The translations under genes and the position numbers were made by a program. Under the pieces are notes generated by a model, which did no database searches, was not told the DNA's origin, and saw nothing but the letters and a program-made list of their open reading frames with translations. A DNA stretch of 18,233 nucleotides from Bog-473 sp052148295. Lineage in GTDB: Bacteria; Actinomycetota; Acidimicrobiia; Acidimicrobiales; RAAP-2. The stretch is taken from contig JBKQIP010000216.1 of NCBI GenBank assembly GCA_052148295.1, forward strand, positions 1 to 18,233, read 5' to 3'. Positions 8,501 through 14,104 of the stretch are shown piece after piece. The number at the start of each line of letters is the position of its first letter. Positions within the stretch are counted from its first letter, which is position 1.

Positions 8501-9105
8501 CGCACGACCTCGGCCACCGAACCGGGAGCGATCAGCGGCAGATGCAGGCTGCGGGCCATCGACACCGACGAGCTGGGGAGGGTGGACGACTTGCAGCTCG
8601 GGTCGTCGCCGATGAGGGCCACCGCACCGCCCAACGGCGCAGTGCCCGAATAGTTCCCGTGTCGGATGGCGTCGGCGGCGCGGTCGAGGCCGGGGTTCTT
8701 GCCGTACCAGAAGCCCACGACCCCGTCATGGTCGTGCCGCGGCACGTCGGCCAGCAACTGGGTCCCGGCCACCGCGGTGGCGGCCAGCTCCTCGTTCAGC
8801 GCCGGGGCGAACACCACGCCCTCCTCGATCAGTCGCGCCCGGGCCCGTCCGAGCTCGAGGTCCAGGCCGCCCAGCGGTGAGCCCTCGTAACCGCTGACGA
8901 AGGCGGCGGTGTCGAGACCCCGGCTCCGGTCGAGGCGACGTTGGTCCAGCACCAGCCGCACGATGGCCTGAATGCCCGACATGAGGGCGCGTCCCTGGCC
9001 CGCTCCATAGACGTCATCGAGGCTCACCTGGTGCGGATCCCCCACCGACGCCCGGTCCATGGGGACCACGGCGGCGGCCCGGCGGGCGGTCAAGGTGGCC
9101 CGCAT
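5518..9105 (-). CDS. Fused indolepyruvate/2-oxoacid:ferredoxin oxidoreductase
   Basis: A 1195-residue single-chain member of the family that converts a 2-oxoacid, CoA and oxidised ferredoxin to acyl-CoA, CO2 and reduced ferredoxin. The N-terminal pyrimidine-binding region contains FVSGYEGSPLGGLDLEL and ALNEELAATAV. The thiamine-diphosphate region has FCSGCPHN (C449, C452), TQMGGEGAQW, GDGTFFHSG (from 516) and YNDAVAMTGGQ. An iron-sulfur insert has CEGCGDC (C653, C656, C659), C665, and C686, C692 and C697 around SCNHDLSCLSGDCPSF. A gamma-type domain follows with GIGGTGVVTVSRIL near 750, then a long C-terminal extension with LMAYKDEYEVARL. All key motifs look intact. ATG 9105 lies 4 nt after the stop of the amino-acid dehydrogenase (TGAGTCGATG), implying translational coupling; ATG 9060 is an alternative nearer the conserved VSLDD start. 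The annotation name is indolepyruvate, but the neighbours suggest a branched-chain 2-oxoacid. Confidence 0.93.
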   Translation of the reverse strand: MRATLTARRAAAVVPMDRASVGDPHQVSLDDVYGAGQGRALMSGIQAIVRLVLDQRRLDRSRGLDTAAFVSGYEGSPLGGLDLELGRARARLIEEGVVFAPALNEELAATAVAGTQLLADVPRHDHDGVVGFWYGKNPGLDRAADAIRHGNYSGTAPLGGAVALIGDDPSCKSSTLPSSSVSMARSLHLPLIAPGSVAEVVRLGLHAVALSRYAGLWVGLQIVTDVADGAAVVDLGGAGTGIPAPDLTRVARVPLLVGPRALDAEEDLFSVRLPRALAYARLASLNAVSIDPPRARLGVVAAGHTYGTVLRSLEDMGLDADACAHIGLRLIKISLPWPLDGDEVRRLTAGLEEVVVIEDKEPFLESQIKEALYGQPGQPLVVGKLDPVGRPLVPAKGAVDGDTVTRVLAARLGPDRLTPAAARRAEAVTARPRLMLHVDAPPVRTAAFCSGCPHNISTRADDDQLVGLGIGCHIMAGFDTQGRGHQVGMTQMGGEGAQWTGLAPFSRGQHFVQNIGDGTFFHSGSLAVRAAVAAGVDITYKLLYNDAVAMTGGQPPEGQVAVPELTRLLATEGVRRVIVTTPEPQRYRGVALDPIAEVRHRDELGDAMRELCQIPGVTVLVHDDRCAAEERRLRRRGRLPEPASRVWINTRVCEGCGDCGEKSSCLSVVPLETEFGRKTTIHQSSCNHDLSCLSGDCPSFVVVTPSRRRRHRDRRPDLPPDPAIAPAIVPPVALVRPPQRAGPVDFLVRMPGIGGTGVVTVSRILQMAAHLDGLYAAGLDQTGLAQKGGPVTSDVRIADRPVEAAVKASARSVDLLLGLDLLGAVSDENLAVADPARTVAVVNVAGVATAAMVREPSIPYFRDTTRIDRATRAAENRYLDAQWISERLFDDHLPTNLVMLGAAYQTGCLPVTAEALEEAIRLNGAGAAENRTAFRWGRAAVLDAAAVTAALAPPGSPEPDPPASLRGLLDSAPAAVASLVERRTADLAGYQSVGYAERYLRQVLEVAPIEAERTGDPAAPVTTAFARGLHKLMAYKDEYEVARLHLDATQQSELAAAFGPGAVTKVLLHPPALKALGLKRKIHLGPAARPAFRVLRAGRRLRGTVLDPFGRTEMRRTERALVEEYVALVHRSLGALNPGSAGAVAAIAALAEEIRGYEDVKRRNISRFRTRAGELEARLGEAVAADASPARPMAG

Positions 9106-9109
9106 CGAC

Positions 9110-10159
9110 TCAGACGGGCAGGGCCACGGGGCGCCCCAGGCGGTGCGACGCCATCTCTTCGGCCACGGCCAGAGGCGTCTCGCCGCTGCGGGCGGACCGG
9201 CCCAGAACACCGGCGACCCGGTCCCCGATGGCCAGCAGGGACCCCTCGAGCTTGTCGTGACCCCAGCCCGAGCGCAGGGCGTGGATGTGGATGACACCCC
9301 CCGCGTTGATGACGAAGTCGGGGACATAGACGATGCCGCGCTGGGCCAGCTCGATCGCCAGGTCCGCGTCGGCCAGCACGTCGTTGGCCCCACCGGCCAC
9401 GATCCGGCACTGCAGGGCGCCGACGTTCCCCCGGTCGATGACCTTGGCGGTGGCGCAGGGCGCCAGCACGTCGCAGCGGGTGGTCACCACCGCCACCGGG
9501 TCGACCGTCTGGGCGCCGGTCTCGTCGGCGACGGCGCGGGCCCGGGCCGGATCGGCGTCCGCCACCGTGACCCGACACCCCGCTTCGACCAACCGCCGCG
9601 CCAGGTCGGCCCCCACGTGCCCGGTGCCCTGGACGACCACATGGGCCCCGGGCAGCTCTTCGTCGAGGGTCGAGAGAGCGGCACGGATGCCGGCAAAGAC
9701 CCCGACGGCGGTCCACGGCGAGGGGTCCTCGTGATCGCACGAGACCTCGTGCGACTCGTGACCGATGATCGCGAGGTCCTGCACGGTCGTGCCCATGTCC
9801 ACGCCGGGGATGTAGGCCCCACCCAGGCGGTCCACGGAGCGCCCGAAGGCGCGCAGCTGGGCCCGCCGGTGGGCCGCGTCGTGATCGCCGTCATCCATGA
9901 GCACGGACTTGGCGCCCCCGTAGGGCAGGTCGGCGCAGGCGTTCTTGAGCGTCATCACCCGGGCCAGACGACGGGCCTCCTCCCCGGCCGACCTCCGGCT
10001 GGGATACGTGCACCACCGCACGCCGCCGAGGCCCGGCCCCAGCGTGGTGTCGTCGATGGCGATCACCGCCCGCAACCCGCTGCCGTCGTCGTCGCACTCG
10101 ACCAACCGCTCCGTCCCTGCCACATGCCAGCGCGATCGATCCACGCTTGAATTGAACAC
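9110..10159 (-). CDS. Leucine/valine-type amino-acid dehydrogenase (Glu/Leu/Phe/Val family)
   Basis: A 349-residue NAD-dependent oxidative deaminase, the length of leucine and valine dehydrogenases rather than of glutamate dehydrogenases. Conserved features are AIDDTTLGPGLGG, MTLKNACADLPYGGAK with the two active-site lysines K72 and K84 twelve residues apart, GVDMGTTVQDL, a Rossmann GTGHVG with acidic ADADP after beta-2 (favouring NAD), CDVLAPCA, AGGANDVL and DFVINAGGVIH. The product would be a branched-chain 2-oxoacid plus ammonium. GTG 10159 has AGGGA just upstream; GTG 10144 is possible, and the open frame to 10291 lies in the intergenic repeat region and lacks family similarity. It is the first gene of an operon with the 2-oxoacid:ferredoxin oxidoreductase and is divergent from the methylmalonate-semialdehyde dehydrogenase. 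Valine is my favoured substrate from context; leucine or phenylalanine is possible. Confidence 0.9.
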   Translation of the reverse strand: MFNSSVDRSRWHVAGTERLVECDDDGSGLRAVIAIDDTTLGPGLGGVRWCTYPSRRSAGEEARRLARVMTLKNACADLPYGGAKSVLMDDGDHDAAHRRAQLRAFGRSVDRLGGAYIPGVDMGTTVQDLAIIGHESHEVSCDHEDPSPWTAVGVFAGIRAALSTLDEELPGAHVVVQGTGHVGADLARRLVEAGCRVTVADADPARARAVADETGAQTVDPVAVVTTRCDVLAPCATAKVIDRGNVGALQCRIVAGGANDVLADADLAIELAQRGIVYVPDFVINAGGVIHIHALRSGWGHDKLEGSLLAIGDRVAGVLGRSARSGETPLAVAEEMASHRLGRPVALPV

Positions 10160-10297
10160 TTTCCCTGACGGAGAGAAAGCTAAAACCCAGAAATCTGAGC
10201 AGTGACGCAATAGAACTGTGCTTCTGGGGCGTGGTGACGCAATGGCGATGAGCGACGACGGACCGAGCGCGGGGAGTGTGCGGGATGGCATACGGGC

Positions 10298-10359
10298 GGG
10301 CGAGGCGGGGAGTGGTCCAGGCCGTGGCGGGCGAGGCGGAGAGTGGTCCAGGCCGTGGC
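10298..10359 (+). repeat. Two-copy 31-bp tandem repeat
   Basis: Copies at 10298-10328 and 10329-10359 differ at one base (G/A at unit position 12). The shared core is AGTGGTCCAGGCCGTGGC. A few bases of a third unit begin at 10360. It lies in the non-coding gap upstream of the semialdehyde dehydrogenase. Confidence 0.85.
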
Positions 10360-10380
10360 GGGCGCGGCCGGGGGGCGGCG

Positions 10381-10420
10381 GGCCAAGGGACGGGCGGGCG
10401 GGCCAAGGGGCGGGCGGGGC
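10381..10420 (+). repeat. Two-copy 20-bp G-rich tandem repeat with G-quadruplex potential
   Basis: Units at 10381-10400 and 10401-10420 both begin GGCCAAGGG and match at 17 of 20 positions. Together they hold seven runs of three or more G within 10387-10419 (starting at 10387, 10392, 10396, 10400, 10407, 10412 and 10416), separated by 1-4 nt. This satisfies the classic G-quadruplex pattern on the sense strand, immediately upstream of the CAGGAT -10-like element at 10434. Confidence 0.75.
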
Positions 10421-10433
10421 GTCCGCTGGGTGG

Positions 10434-10445
10434 CAGGATCACTCC
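10434..10445 (+). promoter_or_regulatory. -10-like element of the semialdehyde dehydrogenase
   Basis: CAGGAT (10434-10439) ends 6 nt before the GTG at 10446, the same distance as TACGTT, TACGCT and TAGTGT before three other genes in the window. It departs from TANNNT at the first base. No Shine-Dalgarno sequence is seen. Confidence 0.3.
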
Positions 10446-11930
10446 GTGAAGAAGATCGAGCACTGGATCGGCGGCAAGTCGGTGCCGGGCACCTCGGGCC
10501 GCTTCGGGCCCGTCTACAACCCCGCGGCGGGAGAGCGGACGGCGTCGGTGGCGCTGGCCTCCGCCGACGATGCGGCCGACGCCGTGGCCCAGGCCGACGC
10601 GGCGGCCCGCGAGTGGTCCCACAGCTCGCTGAGCGGGCGCGCCGCCGTGATGTTCCGGCTCCGCGAGCTGATCGATACCCACCGCGCCGAGCTCGCCGCC
10701 CTCATCACCGCCGAGCACGGCAAGGTGCTCAGCGACAGCGCGGGCGAGGTGGCGCGGGGATTGGAGAATGTGGAGTTCGCCTGCGCCCTCCCCCATCTGC
10801 TCAAAGGGGACCACTCGACGGAGGTGTCGGCCGGCGTCGACGTGCACACGGTGCGCCAGCCGCTCGGCGTGGTGGCCGGGATCACGCCGTTCAATTTCCC
10901 CGTCATGGTTCCGCTGTGGATGCTGGCCAACGCCATCGCGTGCGGGAACGCCTTCATCCTCAAGCCCTCGGAGAAGGACCCGTCACCGTCGCTCCTCCTG
11001 GCCGAGCTCATCCAGCAGGCTGGTGTCCCCGACGGCGTGTTCAACGTGCTGCACGGCGACAGCGAGGCGGTGGACGCACTGCTCGCCCATCCCGGGGTGG
11101 CGGCGGTCTCCTTCGTCGGCAGCACGCCGATCGCCCGCCACATCTACGAGGCGGGCACGAAGAGCGGGAAACGGGTACAGGCACTCGGTGGCGCGAAGAA
11201 CCACATGGTCGTCCTTCCCGACGCGGAGGTGGACGCCGCCGCGGATGCCGCCGTCTCCGCCGGGTTCGGTTCGGCCGGGGAGCGTTGCATGGCCATCTCG
11301 GTGGTGGTCGCCGTCGGGGCCGTGGCCGACCCTCTGGTCTCGGCCATCGCCGATCGCATCCCGTCGGTGGTCGTCGGACCGGGCTCGGATCCGACCTCGC
11401 AGATGGGTCCGCTGGTCACCGCCGCACATCGCGACCGTGTCGCCTCCTACGTCGACCGGTCGGAGGAGGAGGGAGCGACGCTGGTCGTCGACGGGCGGCA
11501 CGGCGACTGGCCGCACGGCTTCTACCTCGGCTGCACGCTCCTCGATGACGTCCGGCCCGGCATGCACGTCTACGACGACGAGGTCTTCGGCCCCGTGCTC
11601 AGCGTCGTGCGCGTGGCGACCTACGACGAGGCCGTCGCCCTGGTCAACGCCAACCCGTACGGCAACGGGGTGGCGCTCTTCACCCGCGACGGCGGCGCGG
11701 CCAGGCGGTTCCAACAGGAAGTGACGGTGGGCATGGTGGGGATCAACGTCCCCGTCCCCGTCCCCGTGGCCTCCCACTCCTTCGGCGGGTGGAAGGCATC
11801 GCTGTTCGGCGACAGCGCCATCTACGGACCCGAGGGCATCCGCTTCTACACCCGTCCCAAGGTGGTGACCTCCCGGTGGCCGGACCCGGCGAGCAGCGTG
11901 ATCGACCTCGGCTTTCCGCAGACCCGCTAG
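10446..11930 (+). CDS. mmsA: CoA-acylating methylmalonate-semialdehyde dehydrogenase
   Basis: A 494-residue aldehyde dehydrogenase superfamily protein of normal length. The catalytic cysteine is C281 in GSAGERCMAISVVV and the oxyanion asparagine is N150 in TPFNFPVMVP. The stretch QALGGAKNHMVVLPDA replaces the ELGGK motif, and so the general-base glutamate of ordinary aldehyde dehydrogenases; GAKNH is a hallmark of the CoA-dependent methylmalonate/malonate-semialdehyde branch. INVPVPVPVASHSFGGWK near the C-terminus is also typical. The expected reaction converts methylmalonate semialdehyde, CoA and NAD to propionyl-CoA, CO2 and NADH, the last specific step of valine breakdown; a role in inositol catabolism is the family alternative. 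GTG 10446 gives MKKIEHWIGGK, the usual family start. The gene is divergent from the amino-acid dehydrogenase operon and converges on the hydrolase, with 11 bp between stop codons. Confidence 0.93.
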   Translation: MKKIEHWIGGKSVPGTSGRFGPVYNPAAGERTASVALASADDAADAVAQADAAAREWSHSSLSGRAAVMFRLRELIDTHRAELAALITAEHGKVLSDSAGEVARGLENVEFACALPHLLKGDHSTEVSAGVDVHTVRQPLGVVAGITPFNFPVMVPLWMLANAIACGNAFILKPSEKDPSPSLLLAELIQQAGVPDGVFNVLHGDSEAVDALLAHPGVAAVSFVGSTPIARHIYEAGTKSGKRVQALGGAKNHMVVLPDAEVDAAADAAVSAGFGSAGERCMAISVVVAVGAVADPLVSAIADRIPSVVVGPGSDPTSQMGPLVTAAHRDRVASYVDRSEEEGATLVVDGRHGDWPHGFYLGCTLLDDVRPGMHVYDDEVFGPVLSVVRVATYDEAVALVNANPYGNGVALFTRDGGAARRFQQEVTVGMVGINVPVPVPVASHSFGGWKASLFGDSAIYGPEGIRFYTRPKVVTSRWPDPASSVIDLGFPQTR

Positions 11931-11941
11931 TCCGCGGACGG

Positions 11942-12796
11942 TCAGATCGTGCCGCCCCAGGCGATGAGCTGAGGCGCCAGGAGGGGCCAGCGCGAAAAGA
12001 TCCCCACGCCGGTCCCCGCCGCCTCCATCCGCTCGTTCCACTCGCGGTCGCCCCACGGAGGCTCGGTCAGTTGCGCGCCGGGGAGCAGTTGGGACAGTCG
12101 TTCCGACGTGGCCCGCGTGTGGTGCGGATCGCTCTCCCCGCTGCGGAAGACTAGGGCGGGGAGGTGCATGGCCTGCGCCTCGGCATCGGTCAATCCGGGA
12201 ACCAACTGGTCGGGGCGGGGGCAGTAGGCCAGCATCCATTGCTCCAGGGTGCCAATGAACGTCCCGGGATCCTGAGCCAGGAGCTTGGCCCGGTTGTCCG
12301 GATTGCGCTCGAGCACTTCGGCCCATTCGGGCAGCGCGGCCACCGCCTCCATCCCGTCCCGCCACGCCGCCGCGAGGGAGTCCCCGCAGTAGTGCGTGGC
12401 CAGGGTGAGGAGCCCGTACGGTCCGCCACTGATCCACCAGACGGCCAGGGCACGGGCCACCTCGGGATGCCGCGCCGCCGTGAGGAGCGAGACGCGTGCA
12501 CCGCCGGACCCGCCGGTGATGACCGCCGGCGCCATGCCCAGCCGCGGCAACAACGCCGCCAGGGCGTCGGCCTGCATGGCCGACTCCGAGTCACCGGTGA
12601 AGCACACGTCCGAAGCGCCCGTGTTCGGTCGGTCCCACAGGAGCACCTGCTTTCCCTCCGAGGCCAGCGCCTGGGCCAGCTCACGCAGGCCGGGAGCGTC
12701 CTTGCCGAAGCGACCCCCCGGGGTGATGACCCAGGGCTCGCCGGCACCGATCACCTCATACGCGATGTCGAGGCCGTTGACGTGCTCGAGCGGCAT
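11942..12796 (-). CDS. Alpha/beta hydrolase, no canonical C-terminal histidine seen
   Basis: A 284-residue alpha/beta-hydrolase fold protein. It begins PLEHVNGLDIAYEVIGAGEP and contains the oxyanion-region PGGRFG, LLWDRPNTGASD and the nucleophile elbow TGGSGGAR with S97. FRSGESDPHHTRATSE supplies the likely acid D223. The C-terminal PPWGDREWNERM resembles a known hydrolase subgroup. The last 58 residues contain no histidine, so the canonical catalytic histidine is not in its usual place; H225 or H226 are the only candidates after D223. It could act on an ester, lactone or C-C bond, or lack hydrolase activity. ATG 12796 is well supported by AAGGGAG just upstream; an upstream extension to 12868 overlaps the divergent promoter and gene. 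It is divergent from the amidohydrolase, with 59 bp between starts. Confidence 0.88.
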   Translation of the reverse strand: MPLEHVNGLDIAYEVIGAGEPWVITPGGRFGKDAPGLRELAQALASEGKQVLLWDRPNTGASDVCFTGDSESAMQADALAALLPRLGMAPAVITGGSGGARVSLLTAARHPEVARALAVWWISGGPYGLLTLATHYCGDSLAAAWRDGMEAVAALPEWAEVLERNPDNRAKLLAQDPGTFIGTLEQWMLAYCPRPDQLVPGLTDAEAQAMHLPALVFRSGESDPHHTRATSERLSQLLPGAQLTEPPWGDREWNERMEAAGTGVGIFSRWPLLAPQLIAWGGTI

Positions 12797-12855
12797 GTGC
12801 TCCCTTCGGGGTTTTGGTCGTAGGGTACTCGGCGGACGCTGAATCGGGAGGGTAC
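12797..12855. promoter_or_regulatory. Compact divergent promoter with overlapping -10 elements and two ribosome-binding sites
   Basis: TAGGGT (12821-12826, plus strand) and TACCCT (12827-12822, minus strand) overlap almost completely, each a -10 candidate for the gene it faces. The plus-strand gene has GGGAGG at 12846-12851 before ATG 12856, and the minus-strand gene has AGGGAG at 12805-12800 before ATG 12796. These two genes therefore have short 5' leaders with Shine-Dalgarno sites, unlike most others here. Simultaneous firing in both directions should be sterically limited. Confidence 0.45.
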
Positions 12856-14022
12856 ATGGCACTCGCACTGGACGGCCTCCGGGTCATTGATGCGGACACC
12901 CATCTGACCGAGGCCCACGACCTGTGGACCAGCCGTGCACCCGCCAAGTACCGGGACCGGGTGCCCCACGTGCAGGAGATCGACGGGCGACCCATGTGGA
13001 TCGTCGACGGGGCCGAGCTCGGCTTCGCCGGTGGGGGCGGAGTCATCGGCCGGGACGGAGGCAAAGGGCGCGCCCTCGAGGCGCTGTTCGAGTGGACCAT
13101 CGACAAGATCCACCTGGGGGCCTACGACCCCAGAGCGCGCATCGACGTCATGGACGAGTCGGGCATCTGGGCCCAGGTCTGCTTCCCGAACTCGATCGGC
13201 CTGGGTGGTCAGGGCATCTCCAACGTGGTCGACGATCCGGAGCTCCGCCTGCTGTGCGTGCAGATCTACAACGACGCCATCGCCGAGATCCAGGCGGAAT
13301 CGGGCGACCGCCTCCTCCCCATGCCCGTGCTGCCGGTCTGGGACCCGGTGGCGGCGGTCATCGAGGCCGAGCGGGTTGCGGGCCTCGGGCTCCGAGGGGT
13401 CAACCTGACCTCCGACACCCAGGATCTCGGGGCTCCCGACCTGGCCAACCTGGCCTGGGAACCGCTGTGGGACGTCTGCGCCGACCTTCACCTGCCCGTG
13501 CACTTCCACATCGGGGCCAGCCTGACCACCATGACCTACTTCGGGACGTACCCGTGGGAATCGCAGAACGAGGACACCAAGCTGGCCATCGGCGGGACCC
13601 TCCTCTTCATCGGCAACGCACGGGTGATCACCAACATCATCTTGTGCGGCATATTGGAGCGTCACCCCACGCTCCAGATCGTCTCGGTGGAGAGTGGGGT
13701 GGGGTGGATCCCGTTCATCCTCGAGGCCCTCGATTACGAGATGTCCGAGAACGCGCCCAAGGAGCTCGACAAGCTGTCGATGCCGCCGTCGGCGTACTTC
13801 AAGCGCCAGTGCTTCGCCACGTTCTGGTTCGAGAAGAACAACGTCCCGGCCCTGATCGCCACCGTGGGCGAGGACAACGTCCTCTTCGAGACCGACTTCC
13901 CCCATCCGACCTGCCTGTACCCCAAGCCCCTCGACACGGTCGCCGAGAAGATGTCGACGCTCACCCCGGAGGTGCAGCGCAAGGTGCTCGGGGAGAACGC
14001 AGCCAAGCTCTATCGCGTCTAG
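12856..14022 (+). CDS. Amidohydrolase family 2 metal-dependent hydrolase or decarboxylase
   Basis: A 388-residue TIM-barrel protein of the amidohydrolase-2 (ACMSD-like) group. The N-terminal metal motif is VIDADTHLTE (D14, H16), the central histidines are in PVHFHIGAS (H216, H218), SVESGVGWIPF carries a conserved glutamate, and the late catalytic aspartate is D347 in FETDFPHPT. This branch includes hydrolases and non-oxidative decarboxylases of aromatic or cyclic carboxylates. The specific substrate cannot be deduced. ATG 12856 has GGGAGG at a good distance; the open frame reaches 12814 but that part is promoter DNA. It is divergent from the alpha/beta hydrolase, a pairing that fits a small catabolic module, though co-function is only an inference. 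A hairpin follows the stop codon. Confidence 0.91.
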   Translation: MALALDGLRVIDADTHLTEAHDLWTSRAPAKYRDRVPHVQEIDGRPMWIVDGAELGFAGGGGVIGRDGGKGRALEALFEWTIDKIHLGAYDPRARIDVMDESGIWAQVCFPNSIGLGGQGISNVVDDPELRLLCVQIYNDAIAEIQAESGDRLLPMPVLPVWDPVAAVIEAERVAGLGLRGVNLTSDTQDLGAPDLANLAWEPLWDVCADLHLPVHFHIGASLTTMTYFGTYPWESQNEDTKLAIGGTLLFIGNARVITNIILCGILERHPTLQIVSVESGVGWIPFILEALDYEMSENAPKELDKLSMPPSAYFKRQCFATFWFEKNNVPALIATVGEDNVLFETDFPHPTCLYPKPLDTVAEKMSTLTPEVQRKVLGENAAKLYRV

Positions 14023-14037
14023 CCACTCGCCGACCTG

Positions 14038-14059
14038 AGCGCGGCTGAGTCGCCGCGCT
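14038..14059 (+). terminator. Hairpin downstream of the amidohydrolase
   Basis: Perfect 8-bp stem AGCGCGGC (14038-14045) and GCCGCGCT (14052-14059) around the 6-nt loop TGAGTC, starting 16 nt after the stop codon. No T tract follows. Hairpins without U tails are common at gene ends in high-GC actinobacteria. It lies in an 82-bp gap that also holds the promoter of the next gene. Confidence 0.5.
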
Positions 14060-14092
14060 GCCGGATGAAGGTTCCGGGCCGAGCGGCACCGC

Positions 14093-14104
14093 TAGTGTCG
14101 CCCC
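14093..14104 (+). promoter_or_regulatory. Leaderless-type -10 element of the membrane protein gene
   Basis: TAGTGT (14093-14098) ends exactly 6 nt before the GTG at 14105. There is no Shine-Dalgarno sequence. The spacing is the same as at 593, 4320 and 10446. Confidence 0.45.

Larger units (their letters stand above)
10160..10445. promoter_or_regulatory. Divergent regulatory region between amino-acid dehydrogenase and semialdehyde dehydrogenase
   Basis: This 286-bp gap holds both promoters of the putative valine-oxidation cluster. Its left third is noticeably less GC-rich than the surroundings. On the minus strand TAGCTT (10182-10177) is a candidate -10 for the dehydrogenase at 10159, followed by AGGGA next to the GTG. 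The 10-mer GTGACGCAAT occurs twice as a direct repeat (10202-10211 and 10234-10243, 32 bp apart), a plausible regulator site. The right part, 10298-10419, is G-rich tandem repeats listed separately. An open frame runs from 10218 into the aldehyde dehydrogenase, but this stretch does not resemble the family. Confidence 0.4.

Noticed and set aside
7240..8880. 546-codon open frame on the plus strand opposite the 2-oxoacid oxidoreductase
   Set aside because: Composition is H/R/G/Q-rich with no family similarity; the other strand carries all the conserved oxidoreductase motifs.
9106..9393. N-terminal extension of the oxidoreductase into the amino-acid dehydrogenase
   Set aside because: The stretch reads as serine- and tryptophan-rich noise, and the overlapping dehydrogenase C-terminus (DFVINAGGVIH) is clearly real.
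11748..11766. Triplicated GTCCCC inside mmsA
   Set aside because: It encodes VPVPVP within INVPVPVPVASHSF, a normal conserved region of this enzyme family, so it is not an unusual repeat.
11930..11939. Palindrome GTCCGCGGAC between mmsA and the hydrolase
   Set aside because: No loop is available for a hairpin, and a short GC palindrome is expected by chance in this DNA; only 11 bp separate the genes.
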